Below, piece after piece: positions 37,936 through 51,968 of a DNA stretch of 64,000 bases (the first letter of the stretch is position 1; every line of letters starts with the position of its first letter). The DNA is taken from positions 1-64,000 of the forward strand of contig JAQWOP010000018.1 in assembly GCA_029245795.1 (NCBI GenBank), read 5' to 3'. This DNA is from Hyphomicrobiales bacterium (GTDB lineage Bacteria; Pseudomonadota; Alphaproteobacteria; Rhizobiales; TMED25). The notes under the pieces were generated by a model. It saw only the letters and a list, made by a program, of their open reading frames with translations, did not search any database and was not told where the DNA came from. The translations under genes were made by a program, and so were the position numbers.

Positions 37936-38148
37936 ATGAATAACAAATTGGTAATAGGTGTAATTGTTGCTGTTGTTGTTGGAGTAGCGGCTTATTTTAT
38001 TATGCAAAATGCTGGGAAAGACAACACGGGAGCTTCCTCGACAGGTGGCGCACTAATGAGAACTAATCAAACTGATGAACCTGTTGTAGTTGGAAGTAAA
38101 ACTGTAGATATTATAATGCTTGATGAATTTGCAACATATGGACAGTAA
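37936..38148 (+). CDS. Small single-pass membrane protein, unknown function
   Basis: A 70-residue protein that I do not recognise. The start is fixed by a strong AAGGAG eight to ten bases upstream of the ATG; the frame is open upstream but without a ribosome-binding site. The sequence begins MNNKLVIGVIVAVVV, giving one transmembrane helix (or an uncleaved signal anchor) from residue 4 to 22. A polar Gly/Ser/Thr-rich part follows, then a C-terminal DIIMLDEFATYGQ segment. Its orientation should place the C-terminal part in the periplasm. An intrinsic terminator follows about 30 bases after the stop, which supports expression. Confidence 0.65.
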   Translation: MNNKLVIGVIVAVVVGVAAYFIMQNAGKDNTGASSTGGALMRTNQTDEPVVVGSKTVDIIMLDEFATYGQ

Positions 38149-38177
38149 TTCTGAAATTATTTGAAACATCTTAAATT

Positions 38178-38205
38178 AAAAGGGCTAATTTTTTAGCCCT
38201 TTTTT
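38178..38205 (+). terminator. Intrinsic terminator
   Basis: AGGGCTAA and TTAGCCCT form a perfect 8-base stem with a TTTT loop, followed at once by TTTTTG. The A-run before the stem makes it partly bidirectional, but the direct T-run favours plus-strand termination. It closes the transcript that includes the carbonic-anhydrase-like gene and the small membrane protein, before zapE. Confidence 0.85.
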
Positions 38206-38287
38206 GTTGTTACTTGAATCAATAACTTGTCTTTGCATAATATTTTCTATAAGAATTTATAATTATTCTCAAATTTATAGTTACATA

Positions 38288-40398
<2,111 letters not shown>

Positions 40399-40429
40399 TA
40401 CAACTCTAATAGTATAAAGTATTTAAAAT

Positions 40430-41605
40430 ATGAATATTCATGAATATCAAGCAAAGCAACTACTAAGAGATTACAATATACCTGTATTGGATGGATTTGT
40501 TGCCTTCGATCAAGATAATTTAGATGAAAATATAAACACACTCAAGGGACCTAAATGGGTGGTAAAAGCACAAATCCATGCTGGAGGAAGAGGTAAAGGT
40601 GGGGGGGTAAAAGTAGTTGATAGCCTTGTATCCGTCAATTCTGTTTTCAAAGATATGATGGGAATGAAACTTATAACAAAGCAAACTGGATCAGAAGGCA
40701 AGACTGTTAGCAGAATATATATTGAAGATGGATGTGATATCAGGAAAGAATATTACCTATCATATTTAGTTGATAGAAAATCAAATTCAATATGTATAAT
40801 CGCATCATCAGAAGGTGGAATGGATATTGAGGAAGTTGCAGAAAATAACCCAGAAAAGATTGTAAAGATATATCTCAAAAGTTCTGACAAGACGATCAAT
40901 CAAGAAGGCCTCAATAAAATACAAAATATGTTTGATCTTGACCCATCGCATGCGAATGAATTAGAGAAAATTTTAAATAATATATACAAATTATTTACAG
41001 AAAAAGATGCAAGTTTAATTGAAATAAATCCTTTTGTAATAACAGATTCAGATCATTTTTTATGTTTAGATGCAAAGATGAACTTTGACTCAAATGCTCT
41101 ATATAGGCATAACGAAATAATGGAACTAAGAGATCTTGATGAAGAGGACCCACTTGAAATACAAGCATCGGATCATGGTTTGAATTATATTAAATTGGAT
41201 GGATCTATTGGTTGTATGGTTAATGGTGCTGGTTTGGCAATGGCAACTATGGATATTATTAAATTATATGGTGAAAAACCTGCTAACTTCTTGGATGTTG
41301 GAGGCGGGGCAACAAAAGAGCAAGTCATGAATGCATTTAAGATCATCTTAAGTGATAAGAATGTAAAGGGAATTCTTGTGAATATATTTGGTGGGATCAT
41401 GCGTTGTGAGATTATTGCTCAGGGGATCATTGAAACTGCAAATGAACTAAACTTGAATATCCCGCTTGTTGTTAGATTAGAAGGAACTAATGTTGAGCTT
41501 GGGAAGAAATATTTAGAGGATTCTGGGCTAAATATTATATCAGCAAGTAATTTAGATGATGCTGCACAGAAAATTGTGAATGAAGTATCAGGAGCGAATA
41601 TTTAA
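40430..41605 (+). CDS. sucC: Succinate-CoA ligase (ADP-forming), beta subunit
   Basis: A 391-residue ATP-grasp subunit. It opens [12 protein letters not shown] and has the [15 protein letters not shown] loop, EINPFVITD and the [16 protein letters not shown] segment near the C-terminus. It binds the nucleotide and succinate in the TCA cycle. Its stop codon overlaps the sucD start by one base (TAATG), which couples the synthesis of both subunits in equal amounts. Confidence 0.97.
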   Translation: MNIHEYQAKQLLRDYNIPVLDGFVAFDQDNLDENINTLKGPKWVVKAQIHAGGRGKGGGVKVVDSLVSVNSVFKDMMGMKLITKQTGSEGKTVSRIYIEDGCDIRKEYYLSYLVDRKSNSICIIASSEGGMDIEEVAENNPEKIVKIYLKSSDKTINQEGLNKIQNMFDLDPSHANELEKILNNIYKLFTEKDASLIEINPFVITDSDHFLCLDAKMNFDSNALYRHNEIMELRDLDEEDPLEIQASDHGLNYIKLDGSIGCMVNGAGLAMATMDIIKLYGEKPANFLDVGGGATKEQVMNAFKIILSDKNVKGILVNIFGGIMRCEIIAQGIIETANELNLNIPLVVRLEGTNVELGKKYLEDSGLNIISASNLDDAAQKIVNEVSGANI

Positions 41606-42471
41606 TGTCTATCATAGTTGATTCAAAAACAAAAGTTATCTGTCAGGGTTTTACAGGAAAGCATGGAACTTTCCACTCCCAACAGGCAATTGAGTATGGT
41701 ACAAACTTAGTTGGTGGTGTTACTCCTGGTAAGGGGGGGGCAAAGCATCTTGATCTTCCAGTCTTTAATAATGTGGAAGAAGCTGTGAAAGATACTGGTG
41801 CAAATGCAACCGTAATATATGTTCCTCCAAAGTTTGCATCTTCGGCAATTCTAGAAGCAATTGATGCTGAAATTGAAATAATTGTATGCATTACTGAAGG
41901 GATTCCTGTCTTGGATATGTTGGAAGTACGTGCTGCACTAGATAATAGTAGCTCAACACTTGTTGGACCCAACTGTCCTGGAATAATTACACCTGGCCAG
42001 TGCAAAATTGGTATTATGCCAGGTCATATTCATAAAGCTGGATCAGTTGGTATAGTATCTCGATCTGGAACACTAACATATGAAGCTGTAGCTCAAACAA
42101 CAGCTGTGGGACTTGGCCAATCAACTTGTGTTGGTATAGGTGGAGATCCAATAAAAGGAATAGATTTTATTGATGTGATTGAAAAGTTTTTTGCAGACCC
42201 TCAAACAGAGGCAATTATAATGATTGGCGAGATAGGGGGATCAGCTGAAGAAGATGCAGCACATTTTATTAAAGAAAGCAAATCTCAAAAACCTATAGTG
42301 GGTTTTATTGCTGGTGTCACTGCTCCACCGGGGAGAAGAATGGGTCATGCAGGTGCTATAGTAGATGGAGCATCCGGATCGGCTGAAGCAAAGATTGAAG
42401 CAATGAATAGTGCAGGAATTATTGTATCAAAATCTCCAGCATTACTTGGAAATACTCTAAAAAATATATAG
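41605..42471 (+). CDS. sucD: Succinate-CoA ligase (ADP-forming), alpha subunit
   Basis: A 288-residue CoA-binding subunit. [25 protein letters not shown], and [16 protein letters not shown] are family motifs. The phosphorylated histidine is in [10 protein letters not shown] (about residue 248) and the phosphohistidine-binding glutamate in [12 protein letters not shown]. In many Alphaproteobacteria sucA follows; here xerC converges instead, so sucAB must be elsewhere. Confidence 0.97.
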   Translation: MSIIVDSKTKVICQGFTGKHGTFHSQQAIEYGTNLVGGVTPGKGGAKHLDLPVFNNVEEAVKDTGANATVIYVPPKFASSAILEAIDAEIEIIVCITEGIPVLDMLEVRAALDNSSSTLVGPNCPGIITPGQCKIGIMPGHIHKAGSVGIVSRSGTLTYEAVAQTTAVGLGQSTCVGIGGDPIKGIDFIDVIEKFFADPQTEAIIMIGEIGGSAEEDAAHFIKESKSQKPIVGFIAGVTAPPGRRMGHAGAIVDGASGSAEAKIEAMNSAGIIVSKSPALLGNTLKNI

Positions 42472-42476
42472 AGAAA

Positions 42477-43472
42477 TTAGGAATTATCTGACACAAGTTT
42501 TAGGTGATTAGCCTTATTTCTTGGATGTGCCTTTTTGTGGACATCAAGTAACTCTGTCTGATTTACCTTAGTATACATCTGCGTAGTTGATAAGCTTGCA
42601 TGACCTAGAAGCTCTTGAATAGATCTTAAATCCACTCCTGCCTGCAATAGATGAGTTGCATATGAGTGCCGCAATGAATGCGGAGTTGCATTTTTGGGAA
42701 GATTTAAATTATTTCTCATTTTTTGCATTATGATTTGAACAATTCTAGGACTTAATCTTTCACCCTTTATCCCAATAAAGAGAGGATCTTTAAGACTATA
42801 TTTTTTTGGGTATAATTCTAAATATTTTTTTATACCTTCCCTTACATCAGGTAAGATTGGCACTTCTCTATATTTATTACCCTTCCCTCTTACTCTAATT
42901 GTATCTTGCCAGTCTTCTAGTGGAGCGTCCTTAATATCAAGTTCCAGTGCTTCACTTACCCTCAGACCACAGCCATATAATAGCAAAAAAACTGATGTAT
43001 TTCTTGCCTCAACCCAGTCTGGTTTATTCTTTAAAGTTTTATCATCATTAGTATTTGAAATAACATCTTTAGCTTGTTCTAAGGAAAGTGGTTTTGGAAT
43101 ACTTTGAGGCAATTTTGGCATTCTTATATGGTTGACTGCATTATTTTTAAGAATGTCAATCCTATCTAAATATTCAAATAGTGATCTAATACTTGACATT
43201 AACCTGGCTATTGTTTTTGAGCAATTCCCATCTCTTCTTTTTTTTGCCATAAAGGCGCGAAAGTCGGCCGCAACCAGACTCTCAAGATTTTTAATAGATA
43301 GAGGTCCACCAATATGATCTATTAAAAATATCATAAAGGCATCTATATCTCTATAGTAAGCATCAATAGTATTTGGTGATACTCTTTTCTCATTCTTAAT
43401 AAATTCAATCCAGGAATTTAAAGCATGATTTATTTCTTCTTTTACGAGGTCTATTTCATATGTGTTATTCAT
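42477..43472 (-). CDS. xerC: Site-specific tyrosine recombinase XerC
   Basis: A 331-residue tyrosine recombinase. The N-terminal SAM-like DNA-binding domain has SPNTIDAYYRDIDAF; the catalytic domain has the first arginine in YGCGLRVSEAL (about residue 170), HSLRHSYATHLL with the histidine and second arginine, LGHASLSTTQMY with the last histidine and the nucleophile tyrosine near residue 300. It resolves chromosome dimers at dif with XerD. The location between sucD and the priA region is chromosomal and not tied to a mobile element. XerC is preferred over XerD from context, and the sequence alone does not fully separate them. Confidence 0.9.
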   Translation of the reverse strand: MNNTYEIDLVKEEINHALNSWIEFIKNEKRVSPNTIDAYYRDIDAFMIFLIDHIGGPLSIKNLESLVAADFRAFMAKKRRDGNCSKTIARLMSSIRSLFEYLDRIDILKNNAVNHIRMPKLPQSIPKPLSLEQAKDVISNTNDDKTLKNKPDWVEARNTSVFLLLYGCGLRVSEALELDIKDAPLEDWQDTIRVRGKGNKYREVPILPDVREGIKKYLELYPKKYSLKDPLFIGIKGERLSPRIVQIIMQKMRNNLNLPKNATPHSLRHSYATHLLQAGVDLRSIQELLGHASLSTTQMYTKVNQTELLDVHKKAHPRNKANHLKLVSDNS

Positions 43473-43483
43473 TGATTAGTTCT

Positions 43484-44140
43484 CTAATTGATCTTTTGCC
43501 CTGTTTTTTCCCAGTCACTTAAAAAATTTTCTAATCCAATATCCGTTAGGGGATGTTTTACTAAGTCTTTTAAAATTTTAGGAGGTACTGTTGCCACATC
43601 TGCTCCAACCATGGATACTTGTATTATATGGTTAGTATTTCTTATAGATGCTGCCAATATTTTTGTATTTAGGTCATCATAGTTATCATAAATTACTCTA
43701 ATCTGATTTATTAATTCTACACCATCTATTCCTGAATCATCAAGCCTACCAATAAAAGGAGAAACAAAAGTAGCGCCTGCTTTAGCAGCTAATAATGCTT
43801 GTGATGCAGAAAAACATAAAGTTACATTAGTTGGAATTTCTAAATTATAAAGTTTATTACATGCTTCAAGCCCATTCCATGTAAGGGGTAGCTTTACAAC
43901 AACATTTGATGCTATATCGTATAATATTTTACCCTCTTCAATCATTCCATTTGTCTCCGTTGAGGTTACCTCAGCACTAACTGGCCCTTTTACAATTTTA
44001 CAGATATTAGATATTGTATCTTTAATATCCTTGCCAGATTTAGCAATTAAAGATGGGTTTGTTGTAACACCATCAACTAAATTAGAACTTAATAAGGCTT
44101 TTATTTCATCGAGTTCAGCTGTATCAACAAAAAATTTCAT
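43484..44140 (-). CDS. fsa: Transaldolase / fructose-6-phosphate aldolase family
   Basis: A 218-residue small transaldolase. The opening [32 protein letters not shown], the Schiff-base lysine in [11 protein letters not shown] and the [13 protein letters not shown] segment are visible. The ATG has GGAGAA at the right distance and gives the usual family start; an in-frame start five codons earlier is not used. Short (about 215 residues) members act either as transaldolase in the pentose phosphate pathway or as fructose-6-phosphate aldolase. In Alphaproteobacteria this gene near priA usually serves as the transaldolase. Confidence 0.92.
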   Translation of the reverse strand: MKFFVDTAELDEIKALLSSNLVDGVTTNPSLIAKSGKDIKDTISNICKIVKGPVSAEVTSTETNGMIEEGKILYDIASNVVVKLPLTWNGLEACNKLYNLEIPTNVTLCFSASQALLAAKAGATFVSPFIGRLDDSGIDGVELINQIRVIYDNYDDLNTKILAASIRNTNHIIQVSMVGADVATVPPKILKDLVKHPLTDIGLENFLSDWEKTGQKIN

Positions 44141-44276
44141 GTTTTCTCCAATCACATTAAATATAGGAAGAAGCCATATATATAAATGACAAATTAATAA
44201 AATTTACTTACAATATATACAATACGTAGTAATTATTATTACTTAGTTAAATATTCACAAAAATACATAATTTTAT

Positions 44277-46442
44277 ATGAATAATTCTTATAATTTATCC
44301 ATTCTGTTACCTACCAATATTGGAAAAACATATACATATTCGTATATCAATAAATTAAAGATCGGAACTATAGTAAGGGTTTCATTCTCAAATCGTGAAT
44401 CATTGGGGGTTGTTTGGAATGATACAGATCCCAATAATAGATTTGATGGAAATAAAATTAAACCAATATTAAAGGAAGTTACTTCAGAAGAGGGAATCCT
44501 ATTACCTCATGATTTAGTAGAGTTTATAAACTGGGTATCCAAATATTATATGATGCCACTTGGTTTAGTGTTAAAAGCAGCGTTAAAAACAAATTTTATA
44601 GAAAAAAAGATTAATAATAATTTTTTATATAAAATTAATAGTAATTTACCAGCGAAAATTACTGCCCAGCAATTTAAGGTTCTTGAATTATATAACTCAA
44701 AAGAGTTTATTGATAGGGCAAGTATTAGTAAAATAGCGAACGTATCTTCAGGTATAATTTCTCGTATGATTAAGAAAGAAATACTTCTACCTACAGAGAA
44801 TATTATTGAAAATACTAGCCTGATTAATTTATCAAATAAAACTACCTTCAATAATGAGCAGACTATTGCAGTTAAAAAGATTGCTAATGAAATTAATAAT
44901 GAAAAAGTAATTCTAATTGATGGAGTAACTGGATCAGGAAAAACGGAAGTCTATCTTGATGCAGTCAGTAAGATTATTAATACAGGTAAACAAGCTCTAA
45001 TAATGTTACCTGAGATTACATTAACTCATGAATTTTTGAGTGATTTTAAATCTAGATTTAAAAATCAAATCGCTGAATGGCATTCCAGCCTCACAGAAAA
45101 AGAGAGGAAAGTTATTTGGAGGGGAGTTCTTTTTGGAAAAATTAAATTGATTATAGGTGCGAGATCTAGCTTATTCCTTCCATTTAATAAATTAGGTATC
45201 ATAGTTGTTGATGAAGAGCATGACCAATCTTATAAACAGGAAGAAGGCATAATATATCATGCAAGAGATATGGCTGTATTAAGAGCTAAGCATTCAAAAG
45301 CAACTTGTATTTTGGCATCAGCAACACCATCCATTGAATCTTATGAGAATGTAATAACAGGTAGATATGAAAGAGTAGTTATAGGCAAACGCTTTTCAGG
45401 TACAAAGATGCCTTCAATAAAATTTATAGATATGAGATGTGCCGAAAAAGAAAAAGATTCATTTTTACCGAAGGAATTGATTAGGGACATAGAAGAAACT
45501 CTCAATAAAAATGAACAAGCGCTATTATTTTTAAATAGGCGTGGTTATTCCCCCTTGTCAATTTGTAGCAATTGTGGAATTCGAATTGATTGTCCAAACT
45601 GCGATACTTGGCTGGTCTACCATAAGAAAATTTCTCAATACATATGTCATTATTGTGGCCATTCGGAATATGAGCTATCAAAATGTAAGAATTGTGGGTT
45701 ACAAGACACAATTATACCAAGTGGAAGAGGTATAGAGAGAGTTGCAGAAGAAATTGGAGAAATATTTCCGAATATTAATAAAATGATATTTTCAAGTGAC
45801 TATTTAAAAAATACAGCCCAGATCGAAAGTGCATTAAGGGATATCAAAGCTAATAAAGTAAATTTGATTATTGGGACTCAACTTGTTTCTAAAGGTCATA
45901 ATTTTCCTTATCTAACGTATGTAGGTATTTTAGATGCAGATTTTGGTCTAGAATTAACAGATATTCGTGCTGCAGAAAGAACTTATCAGATTTTAAATCA
46001 AGTATCAGGACGTGCTGGGAGAATAAGGCAAAATAGTGAGGTAAAGATTTTAACACACATGCCCGATCACCCTATTATTCAATCTATTCTTAAAAATAAG
46101 AAAGATGATTTTTATAGAACAGAGGTTGAAATGAGAAAGAATTCTCGCATGCCACCTTTTTGGAGATTAATTTCTGTGATAATTAGTTCACAAAATAAAG
46201 TCATCCTAAATGAGTTTGCAGAAAAATTATACAGTACAAGAAATTTTCCTCAAAATATTAATATTTATGGACCAATTGAAGCGCCAGTTTCCAAATTAAA
46301 TAAAAGATATAGGATGAGATTCTTAATTCGAGGACCAAGAAATTCAAACATTCAATTATATACAAAAAGATGGCTAGAAAATAAAAAAGTTAGCTCACAA
46401 ATAAAAATTATTATTGACGTTGATCCACAGAATTTCCTTTAG
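44277..46442 (+). CDS. priA: Primosomal protein N' (replication restart helicase PriA)
   Basis: A 721-residue superfamily 2 helicase. The 3' DNA-binding domain comes first. Walker A is GVTGSGKTEVY (about 216-226) and Walker B VDEEHDQSYKQEE (about 310-322). The zinc-binding region has paired cysteines in CSNCGIRIDCPNCDTW and CHYCGHSEYELSKCKNC, followed by GSGRG-like PSGRGIERV. PriA reloads the replicative helicase at stalled forks. It diverges from the transaldolase gene across about 136 bases. The gene order xerC, transaldolase, priA, atpH is common in Alphaproteobacteria. Confidence 0.96.
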   Translation: MNNSYNLSILLPTNIGKTYTYSYINKLKIGTIVRVSFSNRESLGVVWNDTDPNNRFDGNKIKPILKEVTSEEGILLPHDLVEFINWVSKYYMMPLGLVLKAALKTNFIEKKINNNFLYKINSNLPAKITAQQFKVLELYNSKEFIDRASISKIANVSSGIISRMIKKEILLPTENIIENTSLINLSNKTTFNNEQTIAVKKIANEINNEKVILIDGVTGSGKTEVYLDAVSKIINTGKQALIMLPEITLTHEFLSDFKSRFKNQIAEWHSSLTEKERKVIWRGVLFGKIKLIIGARSSLFLPFNKLGIIVVDEEHDQSYKQEEGIIYHARDMAVLRAKHSKATCILASATPSIESYENVITGRYERVVIGKRFSGTKMPSIKFIDMRCAEKEKDSFLPKELIRDIEETLNKNEQALLFLNRRGYSPLSICSNCGIRIDCPNCDTWLVYHKKISQYICHYCGHSEYELSKCKNCGLQDTIIPSGRGIERVAEEIGEIFPNINKMIFSSDYLKNTAQIESALRDIKANKVNLIIGTQLVSKGHNFPYLTYVGILDADFGLELTDIRAAERTYQILNQVSGRAGRIRQNSEVKILTHMPDHPIIQSILKNKKDDFYRTEVEMRKNSRMPPFWRLISVIISSQNKVILNEFAEKLYSTRNFPQNINIYGPIEAPVSKLNKRYRMRFLIRGPRNSNIQLYTKRWLENKKVSSQIKIIIDVDPQNFL

Positions 46443-46608
46443 AGGTTATATTTGTTATGAATTACTGCTCTCTTGTTGAAATTTATTGAGATTTTATTGC
46501 ACATCATGAATAGCTGTGGTAATGAATATATATTTTCTAGGTTACATCCGTGTAAATCAAACTTAACTAATCTTAATATAGAAAATAATATAGGGATAAT
46601 ACTTTATA

Positions 46609-47166
46609 ATGACACAAGAAATATCTATACCAGAAGTGTCTAAAAGATATGCAAAAGCTATATTTGAATTAGCAAATGAGAATGAAATACTTGATCAAGT
46701 ATCAAATGATTTATTTACATTAGAAAAAGCAATAATAGATAGTAAAGATTTACGTAGATTAATTTCAAGCCCAACTTTCTCATCTGATGAGCAGATGCAG
46801 GTAATGGAACAAATTCTTAATAAACAAAAAGCAACAGATATAATCAAAAATTTTATAAATGTGTTAATTAAGAATCGTAGAATAAATATATTAGTATCAA
46901 TTATAGGTGGTTTTAACTTACTTATTCTAAGTAATAGTGGTGAAGTTAGAGCAGAAGTTACCTCTGCGCAGGATCTTTCTATGGAACAACTTGACGGTAT
47001 AAAAAGTAATCTTAAAAAATTAACCGAAAAAGAAATTAAATTAGAAACGAAATTAGACCCAGAAATCATGGGTGGAATTATAGTAAAAATAGGATCGCAG
47101 ATGATAGATACTTCTGTATCCACTAAGTTGAATAATCTCAAAATTCTTATGAAAGGTGCAAACTAA
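46609..47166 (+). CDS. atpH: ATP synthase F1 delta subunit
   Basis: A 185-residue delta subunit that links F1 to the stator stalk. [12 protein letters not shown] near the N-terminus and [23 protein letters not shown] near the C-terminus are the conserved segments. It opens the F1 operon atpH-A-G-D-C; the F0 genes (atpI, B, E, F) form a separate operon in Alphaproteobacteria and are absent here. The 166-base spacer from priA holds its promoter but no consensus stands out. The stop codon overlaps the atpA start by one base. Confidence 0.95.
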   Translation: MTQEISIPEVSKRYAKAIFELANENEILDQVSNDLFTLEKAIIDSKDLRRLISSPTFSSDEQMQVMEQILNKQKATDIIKNFINVLIKNRRINILVSIIGGFNLLILSNSGEVRAEVTSAQDLSMEQLDGIKSNLKKLTEKEIKLETKLDPEIMGGIIVKIGSQMIDTSVSTKLNNLKILMKGAN

Positions 47167-48701
47167 TGGATCTAAAAGCCGCAGAGATTTCTGCAATACT
47201 GAAGGAAAAAATAAAAAGTTTTGATGCAAATGCAGAAGTATCCGAAGTTGGTCAGGTATTATCTGTAGGTGACGGAATAGCTAGGGTATATGGATTGGAT
47301 AATGTTCAAGCCGGTGAAATGGTAGAATTTTCAAACGGCGTAAAAGGAATGGCATTGAACCTTGAGATGGATAATGTTGGAATAGTTATTTTTGGAGATG
47401 ACAAAGATATTCACGAAGGCGATGTTGTGAAAAGAACAGGAGATATTGTTGAGGTTCCAATAGGGAAAGAATTACTTGGTAGAGTTGTTGATGCACTAGG
47501 AAATCCAATTGATGGTAAGGGGCCTATAAAAGCAAAAAAAAATGGTAGAGTGGATATCAAAGCCCCAGGCATTATGCCAAGAAAATCAGTTCATGAACCA
47601 ATGCAAACTGGTCTTAAAGCTATTGATGCACTCATTCCAATTGGGAGAGGTCAAAGAGAATTAATAATTGGCGATAGACAAACAGGTAAGACAGCGATTG
47701 CTCTTGATACTATTCTTAATCAAAAATCAGTTAATGAGACAGATGATGAAAGTGCTAAGTTATATTGCGTTTATGTTGCAATTGGACAAAAAAGATCATC
47801 TGTTGCTCAATTAGTAAAAATTTTAGAAGATAATGGAGCTCTTGAATATTCAATTATTGTTGCGGCAACTGCATCTGACCCGGCTCCATTACAATTTTTA
47901 GCCCCATTCTCAGGATGTACTATGGGGGAATATTTCCGAGATAATGGTATGCACTCATTAATTGTTTATGATGATTTATCAAAACAAGCAGTTGCATATA
48001 GACAGATGTCTCTCTTGTTGAGAAGGCCCCCAGGAAGAGAAGCTTATCCAGGTGACGTTTTCTATTTGCACTCAAGATTATTAGAAAGAGCTGCAAAGTT
48101 AAATGAAGATAATGGTTCTGGCTCTCTAACAGCACTTCCTGTAATTGAAACGCAGGCAAATGATGTTTCAGCATTTATCCCAACAAATGTGATTTCTATA
48201 ACTGACGGACAAATATTCCTAGAAACGGATTTATTCTATCAAGGAATTAGGCCTGCTGTAAATGTAGGGTTGTCTGTTAGCCGTGTTGGATCTGCAGCTC
48301 AAATAAAGGCAATGAAACAAGTTGCTGGAAAGATCAAGGGAGAACTTGCCCAATATCGTGAGATGGCAGCTTTTGCTCAGTTCGGTTCAGATCTAGATGC
48401 AACTACACAGCGCCTTCTTGCAAGGGGAGAACGATTAACAGAGTTATTAAAACAACCACAATTTAGTCCACTAAAAGTTGAAGAGCAGGTATGCTCAATA
48501 TACGCAGCAGTTAATGGGTTTTTAGATTCTGTTCCTGTGAATAAGATTTCAGCTTACGAAAAAGAGCTATTGGAAACAATAAATATTTCTCATAAAGATA
48601 TATTATCTTCCATTGTAAAAGAATCCCAGCTTTCTGAAAAGACTGAAGAAAAACTAAAAAATGTTATTGAGTCCCATACAAAATCATTTTCAACGGAGTA
48701 G
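47166..48701 (+). CDS. atpA: ATP synthase F1 alpha subunit
   Basis: A 511-residue subunit. The P-loop [11 protein letters not shown] (about 169-179), the arginine-finger region [12 protein letters not shown] and [22 protein letters not shown] are typical. It forms the non-catalytic nucleotide sites of F1. TAATG coupling ties its translation to atpH. Length and motifs are standard. Confidence 0.98.
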   Translation: MDLKAAEISAILKEKIKSFDANAEVSEVGQVLSVGDGIARVYGLDNVQAGEMVEFSNGVKGMALNLEMDNVGIVIFGDDKDIHEGDVVKRTGDIVEVPIGKELLGRVVDALGNPIDGKGPIKAKKNGRVDIKAPGIMPRKSVHEPMQTGLKAIDALIPIGRGQRELIIGDRQTGKTAIALDTILNQKSVNETDDESAKLYCVYVAIGQKRSSVAQLVKILEDNGALEYSIIVAATASDPAPLQFLAPFSGCTMGEYFRDNGMHSLIVYDDLSKQAVAYRQMSLLLRRPPGREAYPGDVFYLHSRLLERAAKLNEDNGSGSLTALPVIETQANDVSAFIPTNVISITDGQIFLETDLFYQGIRPAVNVGLSVSRVGSAAQIKAMKQVAGKIKGELAQYREMAAFAQFGSDLDATTQRLLARGERLTELLKQPQFSPLKVEEQVCSIYAAVNGFLDSVPVNKISAYEKELLETINISHKDILSSIVKESQLSEKTEEKLKNVIESHTKSFSTE

Positions 48702-48705
48702 TTAA

Positions 48706-49605
48706 TTGCCAAATTTAAAAGAGTTAAAAAATAGGCAAGTAAGTGTCAAGTCAACCCAAAAAATAACAAGGGCTATGCAAATGGTTGCTGCTGCTAAGTT
48801 AAGTAAAGCACAAGAAAGTGCGCAAAGCGCAAGACCTTATGCAAGTAGATTAGCAAAAGTAATGGGTAATCTACTTGAATCAGTTGAAGGTGGATCTGAT
48901 GCTCCAGAATTAATGATAGGATCAGGTAAATCTGATACTTATCTCTTAGTTGTGGCTACAGCTGACAGAGGACTTTGTGGAGCATTTAACTCAAATATTA
49001 TAAAATTAGCATCGAAAGAAATAAAAGAGTTATTATCTGAAGGCAAAGAGGTAAAAATTCTCTGTATAGGCAAAAAGGGCTATGATCTTCTTAGAAGAAA
49101 TCATAAAGACAAGATTTTAGAATTTATAAGTCTTAAAGAAATAAAGAATATTTCATATATGGAAGCAGCAAATATTGGAAATAAAGTAGTTAAGATGTTT
49201 GAGGATGAGCAGTTTGATATTTGTAAGTTGTATTATTCAAGCTTTAAATCAGTTATATCCCAGATTCCTGTTTCTAAGCAGTTGATTCCATTAGAGTTCA
49301 AAAGTGAATCTAATGAACATCAAGAAAGAGATGTTACAGAATCTAATAAAGCAATCTATGATTATGAGCCTGAAGAGAGTGATGTTATGGAGGAACTGTT
49401 GCCTCTTAATTTAAACATTCAAATTTTTCAGGGTCTATTAGAAAACGCTGCAAGTGAGCAGGGTTCAAGAATGTCTGCAATGGATAATGCTACAAGGAAT
49501 GCAGGTGAAATGATAAATAAATTAACTTTACAATACAATAGGACCAGACAAGCAATAATTACAAAAGAACTAATTGAAATTATATCTGGTGCAGAAGCTC
49601 TTTAA
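48706..49605 (+). CDS. atpG: ATP synthase F1 gamma subunit
   Basis: A 299-residue rotor subunit. It opens PNLKELKNRQVSVKSTQKITRAMQMVAAAKL and ends with NRTRQAIITKELIEIISGAEAL after a split run, both coiled-coil segments of the central stalk. The start codon is TTG preceded by GGAG, with no better ATG in frame; a weaker start may lower yield relative to atpA and atpD, which fits the 1:3 stoichiometry of gamma to alpha/beta. It begins four bases after atpA. Confidence 0.96.
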   Translation: MPNLKELKNRQVSVKSTQKITRAMQMVAAAKLSKAQESAQSARPYASRLAKVMGNLLESVEGGSDAPELMIGSGKSDTYLLVVATADRGLCGAFNSNIIKLASKEIKELLSEGKEVKILCIGKKGYDLLRRNHKDKILEFISLKEIKNISYMEAANIGNKVVKMFEDEQFDICKLYYSSFKSVISQIPVSKQLIPLEFKSESNEHQERDVTESNKAIYDYEPEESDVMEELLPLNLNIQIFQGLLENAASEQGSRMSAMDNATRNAGEMINKLTLQYNRTRQAIITKELIEIISGAEAL

Positions 49606-49618
49606 ATATACGAGGTAG

Positions 49619-51049
<1,431 letters not shown>

Positions 51050-51068
51050 TCTTTTTTGAGATTATAAT

Positions 51069-51467
51069 ATGGATAAATTTAAATTAGAGTTTGTAACTCC
51101 TGAGAAGTTATTATTTTCAAGTGAAGTTGAGCAGGTTATAATACCCGGTTCGGATGGTGAGTTTACAATCCTTGCCGAACATTCACCAATAATATCGTCT
51201 ATGAAAGCTGGATTAATAAGAATATATTCTGAAATTATTAGTGATCCATTAGTCTATTTTGTGACCGAAGGATTTATTGATATGGCTTCAAATAATTTAA
51301 CAATTTTGGCTCAAAATGCTATTGAGAAAGATCAATTGGATAAACAGAAATTAAATGTTTTAATTGAAACATATCAAAAAGAGATTGATATAACTGATAA
51401 TGATAGTAGAAAAAATAAGTACAACATAAAGATTGAAAATATAAGAGCTATACAAACCGATATATAG
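51069..51467 (+). CDS. atpC: ATP synthase F1 epsilon subunit
   Basis: A 132-residue epsilon subunit with the N-terminal beta-barrel (KLEFVTPEKLLFSSEVEQV, then GSDGEFTILAEHSPIISSMK) and a C-terminal helical part (from about residue 90). It is the last gene of the F1 operon and converges with rppH across three bases, with no terminator hairpin visible between them. Confidence 0.95.
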   Translation: MDKFKLEFVTPEKLLFSSEVEQVIIPGSDGEFTILAEHSPIISSMKAGLIRIYSEIISDPLVYFVTEGFIDMASNNLTILAQNAIEKDQLDKQKLNVLIETYQKEIDITDNDSRKNKYNIKIENIRAIQTDI

Positions 51468-51470
51468 TTA

Positions 51471-51968
51471 TCATATCAAAAGACCTTTAAATTCATCCAA
51501 GACCTTAATGTAAGTTTGCTTTTTGAAGTCTATAATCATATCCAATATATTTTCTCTTGATTCCCATTTCCAGTCTGTAAACTCTTGATTGAGATCAGAA
51601 TTATTATCTGGGATTAGATTAACCTCAGCGTCTTCGCCTGTGTGGTGTAAAAGAAACCATTTTTGTGTTTGTCCAATATAATTCCCTTTCATATTATTTA
51701 ATATTATTTTAGGAATTTCATATCTATACCAATGCGATGAAATGCTGATTATTTTTAATTTCTTTAGACCCGTTTCTTCATAGACTTCTCTGAAAACAGC
51801 CTTTTCTGGATTTTCACCAGGATCAATACCACCTTGAGGCATTTGCCAAAGATGATCAGTTTGGTAAGCTGTTTTATTAATTCTTTTACCAAGCCAAACT
51901 TCAGATCTATTATTAATAATCATAGCGCCAACACATGGCCTATAGTATTTATCAGTATCATTAATCAT
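51471..51968 (-). CDS. rppH: RNA pyrophosphohydrolase (Nudix family)
   Basis: A 165-residue Nudix hydrolase. The Nudix box starts GGIDPGENPEKAVFREV and continues YEETG. The opening YRPCVGAMIINNRSEVWLGKR and the WQMPQGG approach are those of RppH. It converts 5'-triphosphate RNA ends to monophosphate and so starts mRNA decay. The start overlaps the ctpA stop by four bases (ATGA). It is downstream of ctpA in the same transcript. Confidence 0.94.
   Translation of the reverse strand: MINDTDKYYRPCVGAMIINNRSEVWLGKRINKTAYQTDHLWQMPQGGIDPGENPEKAVFREVYEETGLKKLKIISISSHWYRYEIPKIILNNMKGNYIGQTQKWFLLHHTGEDAEVNLIPDNNSDLNQEFTDWKWESRENILDMIIDFKKQTYIKVLDEFKGLLI

Noticed and set aside
42477..43472. Tyrosine recombinase as a marker of an integrated element
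   Set aside because: Length, motifs and its housekeeping neighbours (sucD, transaldolase, priA) identify it as XerC; no attachment repeats or cargo genes are seen.
44228..44243. Inverted repeat AGTAAT-TATT-ATTACT in the transaldolase/priA spacer
   Set aside because: All-A/T-rich, short, without a T-run or other copies; such repeats are expected by chance in this DNA.
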